The translations under genes and the position numbers were made by a program. Below the pieces are notes generated by a model. The model made no database searches, was not told where the DNA came from, and saw only the letters and a list, made by a program, of their open reading frames with translations. Of a DNA stretch of 64,000 nt, positions 35,015-44,144 are shown one piece after another (positions within the stretch are counted from its first letter, which is position 1; each line of letters opens with the position of its first letter). Source of the DNA: UBA4465 sp002292365. GTDB lineage: Bacteria; Bacteroidota; Bacteroidia; Cytophagales; Cyclobacteriaceae. Location: NCBI GenBank assembly GCA_943788615.1, contig CALSQY010000001.1, forward strand, positions 682,001 to 746,000, written 5' to 3'.

Positions 35015-37402
35015 ATGATACAGTGTAAAACATCGAAAGAAATTAGTGGCATGGGTCATTCTATGAAGCGAAAAGAGGATGATCGATTTATTCATGGGAA
35101 AGGCAACTATACGGATGACGTAAAGCTGCCAGGAACTTTATATATGGATATTGTCCGAAGTCCTTATGCCTATGCCAAAATCAAAAATATTGATAGTTCA
35201 GAGGCCTTAAAGATTCCAGGCGTATTGGCAGTAGTTACAGGGAAAGATCTTGAGCAATACAATCTGCATTGGATGCCTACGTTAATGTCTGACACGCAAA
35301 TGGTCTTGCCCGTGGATACGGTCATGTACCAGGCGCAGGAGGTTGCCGCAGTCATTGCAACAGAAAAATATATAGCTCGAGATGCTCGTGAAGCCGTCAA
35401 GGTGGAATATGAGGTGATGAAACCTGTAGTAGATCCCTTCAAATCATTAGACGCAGATGCACCTATATTAAGAACGGACAAACCAGATAAAAAAGACAAT
35501 CATATTTGGCATTGGGAAGTTGGACAAAAAGAAGAGACTGAAAAAATATTTCAGGAGGCAGAAGTAACAGTTAAGGAACAAATGCACATTCCAAGAATTC
35601 ATGTGGCTTCTATTGAAACGTGTGGATGTGTGGCGAGTTATGATAAGGTAGACAATCACCTTACGATGTACATGACTACGCAAGCCCCACATGCGATCAG
35701 AACAGTATTTGCTTTGGTTGCGGGGCATGTAGGGCTTACCGAAGAAAAAATAAGAGTCATTTCACCGGATATTGGTGGTGGATTCGGAGGTAAAGTACCT
35801 GTTTATCCAGGTTATGTTATCGCTATTGCAGCTTCATTTCTTATAGGAAAGCCAGTAAAATGGATTGAAGATAGAAGTGAAAATTTACAGGCAGATTCAT
35901 TTGCAAGGGACTATCACATAACTGCTGAACTCGCAGGTACCAAGGACGGTAAGATCTTGGCGACCCGTATGAAGGTATTGGCAGATCACGGATATACCGA
36001 TGCATCAGCAAATCCTTCGAAGTTTCCAACAGGTATGTTTTCTATAGGTACAGGATCTTATGATTATCCCAATGCTTTTATGGAGGCGGATGCGGTTTAC
36101 ACGAATAAGCCACCAGGGGGAGTCGCTTATCGATGTTCTTTTAGGGTGACAGAAGCCGTGCACGCGATAGAACGCATTACTGATCGATTTGCCCTTGAAA
36201 TAGGCAAAGATCCTGCAGCGTTGAGATTTCAGAATTTTATCAAGAAAGAGCAATTCCCATATCATTCTCCAACAGGCTGGGAGTATGACAGTGGAGACTA
36301 TGAAGCAGGGCTCAAATTGGCCATGAAAGGTGTTGATTACGATAATTTAAGGATAGAGCAAGCTGAAAAAAGGAAGAAAGGCGAGTTGATGGGTATTGGA
36401 TTATCCACTTTTACTGAAATAGTGGGAGCTGGACCTTCCAAAGATTTTGATATTTTAGGGATTAAAATGTTTGACAGTGCCGAGATTAGGGTACATCCAA
36501 CGGGCAAAGCCATTGCAAGATTTGGAACCAAGTCTCAAGGTCAAGGCCATGAAACTACCTATGCACAAATTATTGCAGAGGAGTTGGGAATTCCTGCTAA
36601 GGACATTCAGATAGAAGAAGGAGATACAGATACGGCACCTTATGGACTGGGAACCTATGCAAGTAGAAGTACGCCTACTGCCGGAGCTGCGGCTGTCATG
36701 GCTGCCAGAAAACTTCGGGATAAAGCGAAAAAAATCGCTGCCTATTTGTTAGAAGTATCTGAAGATGACTTGGAGTGGGAGCCTGGAAAGTTTTCCGTAA
36801 AGGGAGCGCCAGAAAAATCAAAAACCATTCAAGAAATAATCTTTGCTTCATACACCAATCACCCACAAGGGATGGAAGCTGGATTTGAGGCTACTCATTA
36901 TTATGATCCTCCAAATCTTACCTTTCCATCGGGAGCTTATATCTGCGTAGTAGATATTGACTCGGATACTTTTGAAATTAAGGTTCGAAGATTTGTAGCG
37001 ATAGATGATGCAGGTCATATAATCAATCCAATGATTGCACAAGGGCAAGTACACGGTGGATTGACGCAAGGTATTGCACCCGCCATGTATGAAGAATTGA
37101 TTTATGATGATGATGGTAATATATTGAATGGAACGTTGATGGATTATTTGGTACCTACCGCGGTGGAATCACCGAGTTGGGAAACCGGACATACGGTCAC
37201 TCCATCACCCCATCATCCCATTGGAGCAAAAGGTATTGGAGAGTCACCTACTGTTGGTGCGCCTCCAGCGATTGCCAATGCGATCGTAGATGCATTGAAA
37301 CCTTATGGGATTACACATTTAGATATTCCAATTACGCCTTACAAAATTTTCAAAGCGTTGAAGGAGAAAGGTGTTTTAGATAAGAATATAGTAGAATCAT
37401 AA
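35015..37402 (+). CDS. coxL: Form I aerobic CO dehydrogenase large (Mo) subunit CoxL
   Basis: A 795-residue molybdenum hydroxylase subunit that oxidises CO to CO2. The diagnostic form I active-site loop VAYRCSFR is present (Cys374, encoded at 36134-36136), fitting the AYXCSFR consensus; form II enzymes have AYRGAGR. The catalytic Glu lies in GAKGIGESPTVGAPP (about residue 743). The Mo-pterin contacts DIGGGFGGK (~255), QGQGHETT and TYASRSTPTAGAA (~505-555) are intact. Cytoplasmic enzyme, normal length. In characterised enzymes the loop Cys binds copper in a Mo-S-Cu cluster. The residues favour genuine CO oxidation, but activity is inferred. A hairpin follows before coxG. Confidence 0.95.
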   Translation: MIQCKTSKEISGMGHSMKRKEDDRFIHGKGNYTDDVKLPGTLYMDIVRSPYAYAKIKNIDSSEALKIPGVLAVVTGKDLEQYNLHWMPTLMSDTQMVLPVDTVMYQAQEVAAVIATEKYIARDAREAVKVEYEVMKPVVDPFKSLDADAPILRTDKPDKKDNHIWHWEVGQKEETEKIFQEAEVTVKEQMHIPRIHVASIETCGCVASYDKVDNHLTMYMTTQAPHAIRTVFALVAGHVGLTEEKIRVISPDIGGGFGGKVPVYPGYVIAIAASFLIGKPVKWIEDRSENLQADSFARDYHITAELAGTKDGKILATRMKVLADHGYTDASANPSKFPTGMFSIGTGSYDYPNAFMEADAVYTNKPPGGVAYRCSFRVTEAVHAIERITDRFALEIGKDPAALRFQNFIKKEQFPYHSPTGWEYDSGDYEAGLKLAMKGVDYDNLRIEQAEKRKKGELMGIGLSTFTEIVGAGPSKDFDILGIKMFDSAEIRVHPTGKAIARFGTKSQGQGHETTYAQIIAEELGIPAKDIQIEEGDTDTAPYGLGTYASRSTPTAGAAAVMAARKLRDKAKKIAAYLLEVSEDDLEWEPGKFSVKGAPEKSKTIQEIIFASYTNHPQGMEAGFEATHYYDPPNLTFPSGAYICVVDIDSDTFEIKVRRFVAIDDAGHIINPMIAQGQVHGGLTQGIAPAMYEELIYDDDGNILNGTLMDYLVPTAVESPSWETGHTVTPSPHHPIGAKGIGESPTVGAPPAIANAIVDALKPYGITHLDIPITPYKIFKALKEKGVLDKNIVES

Positions 37403-37426
37403 TTTAAATAAATAATTTACTTTTAA

Positions 37427-37466
37427 CGAACCGGCTCTCATTTGGGAACCGGTTTGTTATTTAATT
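37427..37466 (+). terminator. Hairpin between coxL and coxG, possible attenuator
   Basis: CGAACCGG pairs with CCGGTTTG (one G-U pair) and extends inward through CTC/GGG with a bulged A, then a U-rich tail TTATTT. It lies between the structural genes (coxMSL) and accessory genes (coxGDEF) and could partly terminate transcription or protect the coxMSL message 3' end, giving more structural than accessory protein. Confidence 0.5.
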
Positions 37467-37476
37467 CAAATCGTTA

Positions 37477-37998
37477 ATGGAAGCAACAATTACAAAAATT
37501 TTTAGTTTAGAGGCACCCATCAAAGAAGTATGGAAAAGACTCAGTAATCCTAAAGAAATCTCCGGTTGTGTGCCTGGAGCTACGATCACAGATCAAATAG
37601 ATGACAATAACTACAAAGGTGAGGTTACTTTGAAATTTGGTCCCATTAAAACAAAATATGATGGAGAAATTACCATTGAGGAAATGGATAATGATGCCCA
37701 CACCATGTTACTTCGAGGGAAAGGACTTGATTCCAAAGGGAAAGGAAACGCTGAAATGACCATGAATGGGAGTGCGGTGACGACAGATGAAGGGACTGAG
37801 GTGGATTTTAAAATGGTGGTTAATATACAAGGTACGTTGGCGCAGTTTGGCTCTAGATTAATCAATGATGTGTCGGCTCAATTGATGGATCAATTTGTAG
37901 ATAATTTCAAAAAATTATTGTCTGGTGATGAGGTAGATAATTCCTTAAAGGCGGGCTCAATGATGGGATCTGTGGTGAAAGGGCTCTTCAAAAAATGA
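37477..37998 (+). CDS. coxG: CoxG, SRPBCC family CO dehydrogenase accessory protein
   Basis: A 173-residue START-like (SRPBCC) protein with the CoxG N-terminal pattern FSLEAPIKEVWKRLSNPKEISGCVPGATITDQ and VTLKFGPIKTKYDGEITIEEMD. The C-terminal tail (~150-173) ends in a hydrophobic glycine-rich segment, MMGSVVKGLFKK. In Oligotropha CoxG is linked to anchoring CO dehydrogenase to the inner membrane and recent work links CoxG-like proteins to quinone delivery to Mo hydrogenases/CODH; I infer such a role here. Ten bases before coxD. Confidence 0.9.
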   Translation: MEATITKIFSLEAPIKEVWKRLSNPKEISGCVPGATITDQIDDNNYKGEVTLKFGPIKTKYDGEITIEEMDNDAHTMLLRGKGLDSKGKGNAEMTMNGSAVTTDEGTEVDFKMVVNIQGTLAQFGSRLINDVSAQLMDQFVDNFKKLLSGDEVDNSLKAGSMMGSVVKGLFKK

Positions 37999-38008
37999 CC
38001 TAAAACAT

Positions 38009-38881
38009 ATGATACCAGAGGTAAAAGAGTTGATTGATAGATTTAATCAACTTGACTATGTTGTGGAAGAAGAGTTGGCAACAGTTCTTTTTTTAATGTT
38101 AAAGTTGAAAAAACCTTTACTTTTGGAAGGTCCTCCTGGGGTTGGGAAAACAGAGGCAGCCAACATTATTGCCCGTTATAAAGATCATGAGCTAATCAGA
38201 TTACAATGTTATGAGGGACTGGATGTAAGCACTTCTGTTTATGAGTGGAATTATCAAAAACAATTATTGCACATCAAACTCAGTGAAAAAGAGAAAATCT
38301 CATCGGAGGAGCAAGAGAAATTTATTTTTAGCGATGAGTTTTTATTAAAGCGTCCCTTACTCAAGGCGATTACCTTAGACAAACCAACCGTATTACTCAT
38401 TGATGAAATTGATCGGGCAGATGAAGAATTTGAAGCTTTTTTGCTAGAGCTTTTGTCAGATTTTCAAATTTCTATTCCTGAACTAGGAACTATTAAGGCC
38501 AAACATAAACCTGTGGTCATCCTTACTTCTAATCGTACGAGAGATTTAAGCGATGCTTTAAAAAGACGATGTTTGTATCATTGGGTTGATTTCCCAACTT
38601 TTGATAAAGAGTTAGCGATTGTAGAGAAACACGTTGGAGGAGAGGTAGAGATACTCCAACATTTGGTGAGATTCGTAGAATACCTGCGGGCCCAACATTT
38701 GCAGAAAACCCCTGGCATTGCGGAAACCATCGACTGGGCGCGCGCGTTGATCACCTTAAATGCGACTACTTTATCCCCAGAATTGATTGAATCAACCCTT
38801 GGATGCGTATTGAAGGTCCAAAAAGACATCAATGAAATCAAGCATTCTTTAACCAGTATTTTAGAAGAAACTTCAGCTTAG
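38009..38881 (+). CDS. coxD: CoxD, MoxR-type AAA+ ATPase
   Basis: A 290-residue AAA+ chaperone of MoxR type needed to assemble the Mo-S-Cu centre of CO dehydrogenase. Walker A is EGPPGVGKTEAAN (~39-51), Walker B LLIDEIDRADEEFEAFLLELL (~128-148), sensor 1 VVILTSNRTRDLSDALKRRCLYHW (~168-190) with the arginine finger. Length is normal. It ends two bases before coxE, with which it forms the known ATPase plus VWA pair. TAG is its stop codon. Confidence 0.93.
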   Translation: MIPEVKELIDRFNQLDYVVEEELATVLFLMLKLKKPLLLEGPPGVGKTEAANIIARYKDHELIRLQCYEGLDVSTSVYEWNYQKQLLHIKLSEKEKISSEEQEKFIFSDEFLLKRPLLKAITLDKPTVLLIDEIDRADEEFEAFLLELLSDFQISIPELGTIKAKHKPVVILTSNRTRDLSDALKRRCLYHWVDFPTFDKELAIVEKHVGGEVEILQHLVRFVEYLRAQHLQKTPGIAETIDWARALITLNATTLSPELIESTLGCVLKVQKDINEIKHSLTSILEETSA

Positions 38882-38883
38882 CT

Positions 38884-40032
38884 ATGGAACTAAGCCATTT
38901 TACCCATCACCAATCCATGAGTGCGTCGATGGTGGGTTTCAGCGAAATGTGTCGGAAAAATGGTCTTTCTATTGGTTTAAGTCATACACAAGAGGGAGTA
39001 AAAACAGCACAGCTAGGATTCATTCGGGATCCGAAATCTTTTTATTACGGATTAAAATCATTGTTTTGTAGGGATCTCGAAGAAGAGGTTATATTCGATC
39101 ACTGCTTTAAAGTGTACTGGAAAAAGCGAAAGCATAAGTATGCACATAAAATTCAGCAGCAAGGGAAGTCCAACGTTACTAAGAATACAAAGGCCTCTTT
39201 GGTGATGATGGGATTGAAAGATGATAAAAATAAAGAAAAGCCACCTCTTGAGGAAGCCAAAAGTGTTTCAGGAGTGAGTCATGTGGATCAACTCAAGCAC
39301 ACGGATTTTTCTAAAATCGAAGCAGTAGATTTAGATGAGCTTGATGATCTTATTGAAAAATTATTGAAGCAATTGAATACCCGTTTAAAACGCAGATTGA
39401 TTCATGCCAATAAAAAAAAAATAGATATTCGAAAATCAATAAGGAAAAACATCAGTTCAAGAGATGAAATTATTAATTTGAGTTATCAGAAAAGGAAAAT
39501 TCAAAAAACAAAATTAGTTATCTTGTTGGACGTAAGTGGTTCGATGGATAAATACTCATTTTTTTTGTTAAAATTTGTGTGGTCATTGAAATCACATCTC
39601 AAGAATATTGAAGCCTTTATTTTCAGTACCCACTTGATTCGAATTACCGATTTATTGAAAGAAGATGAATTGACGGAGTCAATGATGCAAATGAGTGACC
39701 GCGCGACCAATTGGTCAGGAGGGACTAAAATAGGAGATTGCTTAAGTTCTTTTAACGATCAATTTGCCAAACAAGTTTTGAATGGCCGCAGTGTTACCAT
39801 TATTTTGAGTGATGGTCTGGATGATGGTGATCCTCACGTGATGTTTGATGAAGTACATAAAATTAAATTAAGAACCAGGAAATTGGTATGGTTGAATCCC
39901 TTAAAAGGAATGAAAGGATATGAGCCTTTGGCCAAAGGAATGAAGGCAGCTCTGCCCGCTGTAGATGACTTCCGGTCGGCGCATAATTTAGATAGTTTGA
40001 TGGAATTAGAAAATATCTTATCGCATGCATAA
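38884..40032 (+). CDS. coxE: CoxE, VWA-domain protein
   Basis: A 382-residue protein with a charged, Lys-rich N-terminal half (~75-190) and a C-terminal von Willebrand A domain. The MIDAS motif is VILLDVSGSMDKYS (DxSxS, ~212-222), with Thr and Asp of the site in NWSGGTKIGDCLSSF and TIILSDGLDDGDPHV. Partner of CoxD in maturation of the Cox active site. It overlaps coxF by 8 bases. Length fits CoxE. Confidence 0.92.
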   Translation: MELSHFTHHQSMSASMVGFSEMCRKNGLSIGLSHTQEGVKTAQLGFIRDPKSFYYGLKSLFCRDLEEEVIFDHCFKVYWKKRKHKYAHKIQQQGKSNVTKNTKASLVMMGLKDDKNKEKPPLEEAKSVSGVSHVDQLKHTDFSKIEAVDLDELDDLIEKLLKQLNTRLKRRLIHANKKKIDIRKSIRKNISSRDEIINLSYQKRKIQKTKLVILLDVSGSMDKYSFFLLKFVWSLKSHLKNIEAFIFSTHLIRITDLLKEDELTESMMQMSDRATNWSGGTKIGDCLSSFNDQFAKQVLNGRSVTIILSDGLDDGDPHVMFDEVHKIKLRTRKLVWLNPLKGMKGYEPLAKGMKAALPAVDDFRSAHNLDSLMELENILSHA

Positions 40033-40993
40033 TTATTTATCATTGCTTAAAAATCTAGAATGCTATCAAAAAAAGCAAGAAGCTGTTGCGATGGCTTCTA
40101 TTGTGCGCAGAGAAGCACCGACTTCAGGAAAGCCTGGAGATAAAGCACTCATTACTCAGAATGGTGAGATAAAGGGTTGGATAGGAGGAGGATGTACGCG
40201 CGGTATTGTGATCAAAGAGGCTTTGGCCGCTATTGAGGAAAGAAGTCCAAGATTGGTGCGTATCCAAACCGCTTTAAATGCACGAGAGCAATCAGGAGTT
40301 AAAAATTATAAAATGACCTGCATGAGTGAGGGATCATTAGAAGTTTATATTGAACCAATTATGCCATTACTTGAATTAAAAATTTTTGGACGATCGCACA
40401 TCGCTAAAGCCTTGTGCGAGTTGGGTGCCCTTTCCGGATTTAGGGTCACGGTGATCTCTGATTTGGTCGAAGAAGAGATGTTCTCTGCGGCCAGTGATAG
40501 GGTGATGCTGAAAGCATTTGACCCCACCTTACATCGCAATGAATATGTAGTTGTTTGTACGCAAGGAGAGGGAGATGAAGAAAGTTTAGCGAGTGCCTTG
40601 CAGACGGATCCGAAGTATTTAGGATTCGTAGCGAGTAGCAAAAAAGCCAATGCAGTATTAATGGCCTTAAAAAGGAAAGGGGTTCCACACGTACAATTGG
40701 CTAAAGTCAAAACACCTGCGGGCTTAGATATCAATGCCAAAATACCGACTGAGGTGGCGATTTCTATTTTGGCTGAAATCATTCAGCTGAGAAGGTCAAA
40801 AGCAGATCCGATGACTCCATCTATAGCTTTAGATCCAAATCTATCCAGTGATTTATACATCAATCCAGTATGTAAAATACCGGTTTCAAAAAGTGCAGCA
40901 AAGCATATAGTAGAACATGAAGGCGAGCAGGTATATTTTTGCTGCGATGGATGTTATACTTCATTTCAAAAAGAGCCTTCGGCCTATATTTAA
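40025..40993 (+). CDS. coxF: CoxF, XdhC-like protein with C-terminal YHS-type metal domain
   Basis: A 322-residue protein: an XdhC N-terminal domain (SIVRREAPTSGKPGDKALI, KGWIGGGCTRGIVIKEALAAI), an XdhC Rossmann domain (LELKIFGRSHIAKALCELGA to EVAISILAEIIQLRRS) and a C-terminal ~40-residue YHS/TRASH-like domain with INPVCKIPV and YFCCDGCYTSFQKEPSAYI. YHS domains bind heavy metals through such cysteines; a copper role in building the Mo-S-Cu centre is a reasonable guess. It ends the cox operon and converges on the TauE-like gene 4 bases away. Confidence 0.9.
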   Translation: MHNYLSLLKNLECYQKKQEAVAMASIVRREAPTSGKPGDKALITQNGEIKGWIGGGCTRGIVIKEALAAIEERSPRLVRIQTALNAREQSGVKNYKMTCMSEGSLEVYIEPIMPLLELKIFGRSHIAKALCELGALSGFRVTVISDLVEEEMFSAASDRVMLKAFDPTLHRNEYVVVCTQGEGDEESLASALQTDPKYLGFVASSKKANAVLMALKRKGVPHVQLAKVKTPAGLDINAKIPTEVAISILAEIIQLRRSKADPMTPSIALDPNLSSDLYINPVCKIPVSKSAAKHIVEHEGEQVYFCCDGCYTSFQKEPSAYI

Positions 40994-40997
40994 TGCT

Positions 40998-41753
40998 TTA
41001 GATGTGCCATCCCCAACCATGCAATAAGACCAGTCTGAAACCGACATAAGCAATCAAAATTGCCGTGAATAGTTTGATCGTTTTCGTTTTAATTTTTTTA
41101 TTGGTGATAAATGATCCTAGGGCACCACCTAGGCCCACCGCCAACATAAACGGAAAAGTCAATGACATATTCAATTTAAAATTGTTTGAAACGATGAGTC
41201 CACCCAAGCCCGCGATAGAATTGCATAAAATAAAAAGGGAAGCCAGTGCGGCAACAGTGCGTGCATCTTTCCACCCGATCAAGTTAAGTGTTGGCGAAAG
41301 AAAGATACCTCCTCCGATGCCCGAGACGCCCGATAGTAATCCAATGCCACTTCCAATCATTAATTTTTTATAAGCTTTTAAAGGTTTATTTGAATGAGAT
41401 AGCTGAAGCAATTGAATGAATATAAAAAAAGATGCTACTAAAAGTGCGAAGCCGAGTACTAAAAAAAATATTTTTTCAGACAATGGAAGCTGAGCACCTA
41501 AAAAAGAGAGAGGCATACTGCTGAGTATATAAGGCCAAAAAAGTTTCCACTTTAAAACATTGTTTCTAATGAACATAAAGGTCCCTATGCCTACGACTAT
41601 CAAATTTAAAAGGAGGGCTAAGGTTCTTATTTCTTGAAACTCAGTCAAAAAGAGGCTTAATAATGCCAAATAACTTGATCCACCGCCAAAGCCCACGGAA
41701 GCGTAAAAAAAAGCAATCAAAAAGAAAATAAGGGGAATTCCGTATTCAGGCAT
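40998..41753 (-). CDS. TauE/SafE family anion permease
   Basis: A 251-residue membrane protein with about eight spans and the TauE/SafE duplicated motif: FYASVGFGGGSSYLALLSLF in the first half and GSGIGLLSGVSGIGGGIFLSPTLNLIGWKDARTVAALASLFILCNSIAGL in the second. The family moves sulfite, sulfoacetate or other organosulfur anions; some bacterial CODH and Moco gene clusters carry a member. The substrate is unknown; sulfur or molybdate-related anions are possible given the neighbours. Convergent with coxF with 4 bases between stops. Confidence 0.85.
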   Translation of the reverse strand: MPEYGIPLIFFLIAFFYASVGFGGGSSYLALLSLFLTEFQEIRTLALLLNLIVVGIGTFMFIRNNVLKWKLFWPYILSSMPLSFLGAQLPLSEKIFFLVLGFALLVASFFIFIQLLQLSHSNKPLKAYKKLMIGSGIGLLSGVSGIGGGIFLSPTLNLIGWKDARTVAALASLFILCNSIAGLGGLIVSNNFKLNMSLTFPFMLAVGLGGALGSFITNKKIKTKTIKLFTAILIAYVGFRLVLLHGWGWHI

Positions 41754-41829
41754 AAAATTGAGTTGCTACCAAAGGGCAATAAGGCCATCTATTTTCACAT
41801 GTCTGAAGATAAATTTTTTTAGGGCAACT

Positions 41830-42363
41830 TTAGGCACTTTTTTGATGATTTCTTTGATGATTGATCAATGGATCAAGACAAATTTTAAGCCATTCAGAAT
41901 AGTTATTAGCATTTTTCGAAAGCTCTTCTTGAAGCTCATTGAGTCCGATGTATTTATAATTTTGAACTTCTAACGGATTGGCTTGTGGAAGGGCATCGGA
42001 ATATCCAAAATAGACATGATCACATTCGTGCTCACTTAATCCATTTGAAAAATCAACTTTATAAACAAATTTAAAGGCAAAAGTTAGGGTACAGTCCAGG
42101 CCCATTTCTTCTTGAAGTCGTCTTTTTGTAGCCTGAGGCATTGCTTCTCCAAACTGGGGATGACTGCAACAGGTATTAGACCATAAATTTGCTGAGTGAT
42201 ATTTGTCAGTGGCGCGCTGCTGCAGAAGTAATTGGCCTTTACTGTTAAATATGAAGATGGAAAAGGCGCGATGGAGTAACCCCATCTGATGAACTTTTAG
42301 TTTTTCCATTTTACCCCATTGTTGATCATTTTCATCAACTAATATCAAATACTCATCACTCAT
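41830..42363 (-). CDS. idi: Isopentenyl-diphosphate delta-isomerase, type I
   Basis: A 177-residue Nudix-fold isomerase interconverting IPP and DMAPP for isoprenoid synthesis. It shows HRAFSIFIFNSKGQLLLQQRA, the catalytic Cys region WSNTCCSHPQFGE (~66-78), RRLQEEMGLDC (Nudix helix) and the catalytic Glu in LSEHECDHVYFGY (~115). Length is normal. Stands alone between the TauE-like gene and nadB. Confidence 0.95.
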   Translation of the reverse strand: MSDEYLILVDENDQQWGKMEKLKVHQMGLLHRAFSIFIFNSKGQLLLQQRATDKYHSANLWSNTCCSHPQFGEAMPQATKRRLQEEMGLDCTLTFAFKFVYKVDFSNGLSEHECDHVYFGYSDALPQANPLEVQNYKYIGLNELQEELSKNANNYSEWLKICLDPLINHQRNHQKSA

Positions 42364-42545
42364 AATGGCCTACTTAATAAATATCAATGGTAAGCCAAAA
42401 ACCTCAAAAAAGACAATTTTTTGTAAATAATTTACTGCTTGAGGCTTATTTTTTTAGAGATAAAAGAGGCCTGATTATTTTTCGCAAAATAAAACCGATT
42501 GAATTTCTGTTTTGTACCTTAAAATGAGATCATAGAAAGTTAAGT

Positions 42546-44141
42546 TCAGCATTTTGGGACTTTTATTTCTTTTTTGAATCTAATCAAGTCACTGTTATAA
42601 AACCCTCCCTTATTTTCAACTCTTTTCATTGATTGTTCTACGATTAAATAAGAAGTTGAAATCATATTTCTTAATTCAAATAACGGAGTCGATAATTTAC
42701 TTTTTTGATAAAGGTCCTCGGTCTCCTCAAAGAGGACATTCAATCTTTTTGAGGCACGAAGTAATCTTTCATGTGTTCGTATAATCCCTACATAATCACT
42801 CATGAGGGATTGTAACTCCTTTCGATTGTGCGTAATTAAAATGCGCTCTTTGGATTCAAATGTATTTTTACCATTCCAATCGGGAATGGATATTTTGTGC
42901 TTAATGGTTTCAATATTTTTTTTAGTTGCTATGAAGCATTGATGGGCATATACCAGGGCTTCGAGTAGCGAGTTGGAGGCCAGTCGATTGGCACCATGGA
43001 GTCCTGTGTGTGCGCATTCACCACAGGCGTAAAGATGTTGAACAGAAGTACTTCCATTGATATCCACCTCAATACCACCACAAAGATAATGGGCCGCAGG
43101 AGTTACTGGAATCATTTGTTTACCGATATCAATACCAATCTTGAGGCACTGTGCATAAATATTGGGAAAATGTTGTTTAAAATCTTTTTTGGAAATTGCA
43201 GTGCAATCTAAATAAACAAAATCTGCTCCACTTATTTTGAGTTCGTTATCAATGGCGCGTGAAACGATATCTCGAGAAGCCAGTTCTTTTCTTGCATCGT
43301 ATTTCTGCATGAAAGCTTCTCCTTGTTCATTTTTTAAAATGCCTCCTAAGCCACGGACGGCTTCAGAGATGAGAAAAGATCTTCCGTGGCTAAACTGATG
43401 GGCCAAGGCAGTCGGATGAAATTGAATAAATTCCATATTAGAAACCTGTGCTTTGGCACGGTAGGCCATGGCGATTCCGTCTCCGGTGGCAATGATTGGA
43501 TTAGTTGTATTTCGATAGACCTGACCAATACCACCCGTAGCCAATAACGTGATTTTTGCGTTATAAGTAACTATTTCTTGGGTTTTTTGATTAAAAACAT
43601 AAGCTCCATAACAAGTCAGTTTTTGCTTAGACTTAGGCCGCTTCAATTGATGTTCAGTAATGAGGTCAACGGCAAAATGAGAAGTCACTAGGGTTATGTT
43701 TTGCTGTTGCTTGATTTTGATGATCAGTTTGCGCTCTATTTCATAACCCGTGATGTCTTTGAAATGTAAAATGCGGTGTTCCGAGTGCCCTCCTTCGAGG
43801 CCCAAATCATATTTACCGAGCTTACTTTTATCGAAATTGATACCCCAATTAATTAATTCATAGAGTCTTTTGGGACCTTCTTCAACGACCATTTGAACCA
43901 CCTTTGGATCGCAAAGTCCGTCACCGGCTTTCAGTGTATCGGAGATATGTTTTTCATAGGAGTCGTCTTGAGTATCAATGACCGTGGCAATGCCCCCTTG
44001 TGCATATTTGGTATTGGACTCACTTTCGTCACCCTTGGTCAGAATCACAATTTTTTGCTCGGGAAAACATTCAGAGATCTTGAGGGCATAGGTGAGCCCA
44101 GCGATACCTGATCCGAGCACTAAAACGTCTATTTTTGGCAT
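42546..44141 (-). CDS. nadB: L-aspartate oxidase NadB
   Basis: A 531-residue FAD enzyme turning L-aspartate into iminoaspartate for NAD synthesis. It has VLVLGSGIAGLTYALKISE (FAD), KYAQGGIATVID, EGGHSEHRILHFKDITGYEIERKL, EFIQFHPTALA and the C-terminal VYACGECAHTGLHGANRLASNSLLEALVY pattern. Length and domain order are normal. It directly follows nadA (3-base gap), with which it forms the quinolinate pathway. Confidence 0.95.
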   Translation of the reverse strand: MPKIDVLVLGSGIAGLTYALKISECFPEQKIVILTKGDESESNTKYAQGGIATVIDTQDDSYEKHISDTLKAGDGLCDPKVVQMVVEEGPKRLYELINWGINFDKSKLGKYDLGLEGGHSEHRILHFKDITGYEIERKLIIKIKQQQNITLVTSHFAVDLITEHQLKRPKSKQKLTCYGAYVFNQKTQEIVTYNAKITLLATGGIGQVYRNTTNPIIATGDGIAMAYRAKAQVSNMEFIQFHPTALAHQFSHGRSFLISEAVRGLGGILKNEQGEAFMQKYDARKELASRDIVSRAIDNELKISGADFVYLDCTAISKKDFKQHFPNIYAQCLKIGIDIGKQMIPVTPAAHYLCGGIEVDINGSTSVQHLYACGECAHTGLHGANRLASNSLLEALVYAHQCFIATKKNIETIKHKISIPDWNGKNTFESKERILITHNRKELQSLMSDYVGIIRTHERLLRASKRLNVLFEETEDLYQKSKLSTPLFELRNMISTSYLIVEQSMKRVENKGGFYNSDLIRFKKEIKVPKC

Positions 44142-44144
44142 GTA

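Noticed and set aside
33604..37402. Reading the operon as xanthine dehydrogenase or a form II CoxL-like enzyme
   Set aside because: The active-site loop is AYRCSFR, not AYRGAGR, and the full set of coxG, D, E and F genes follows.
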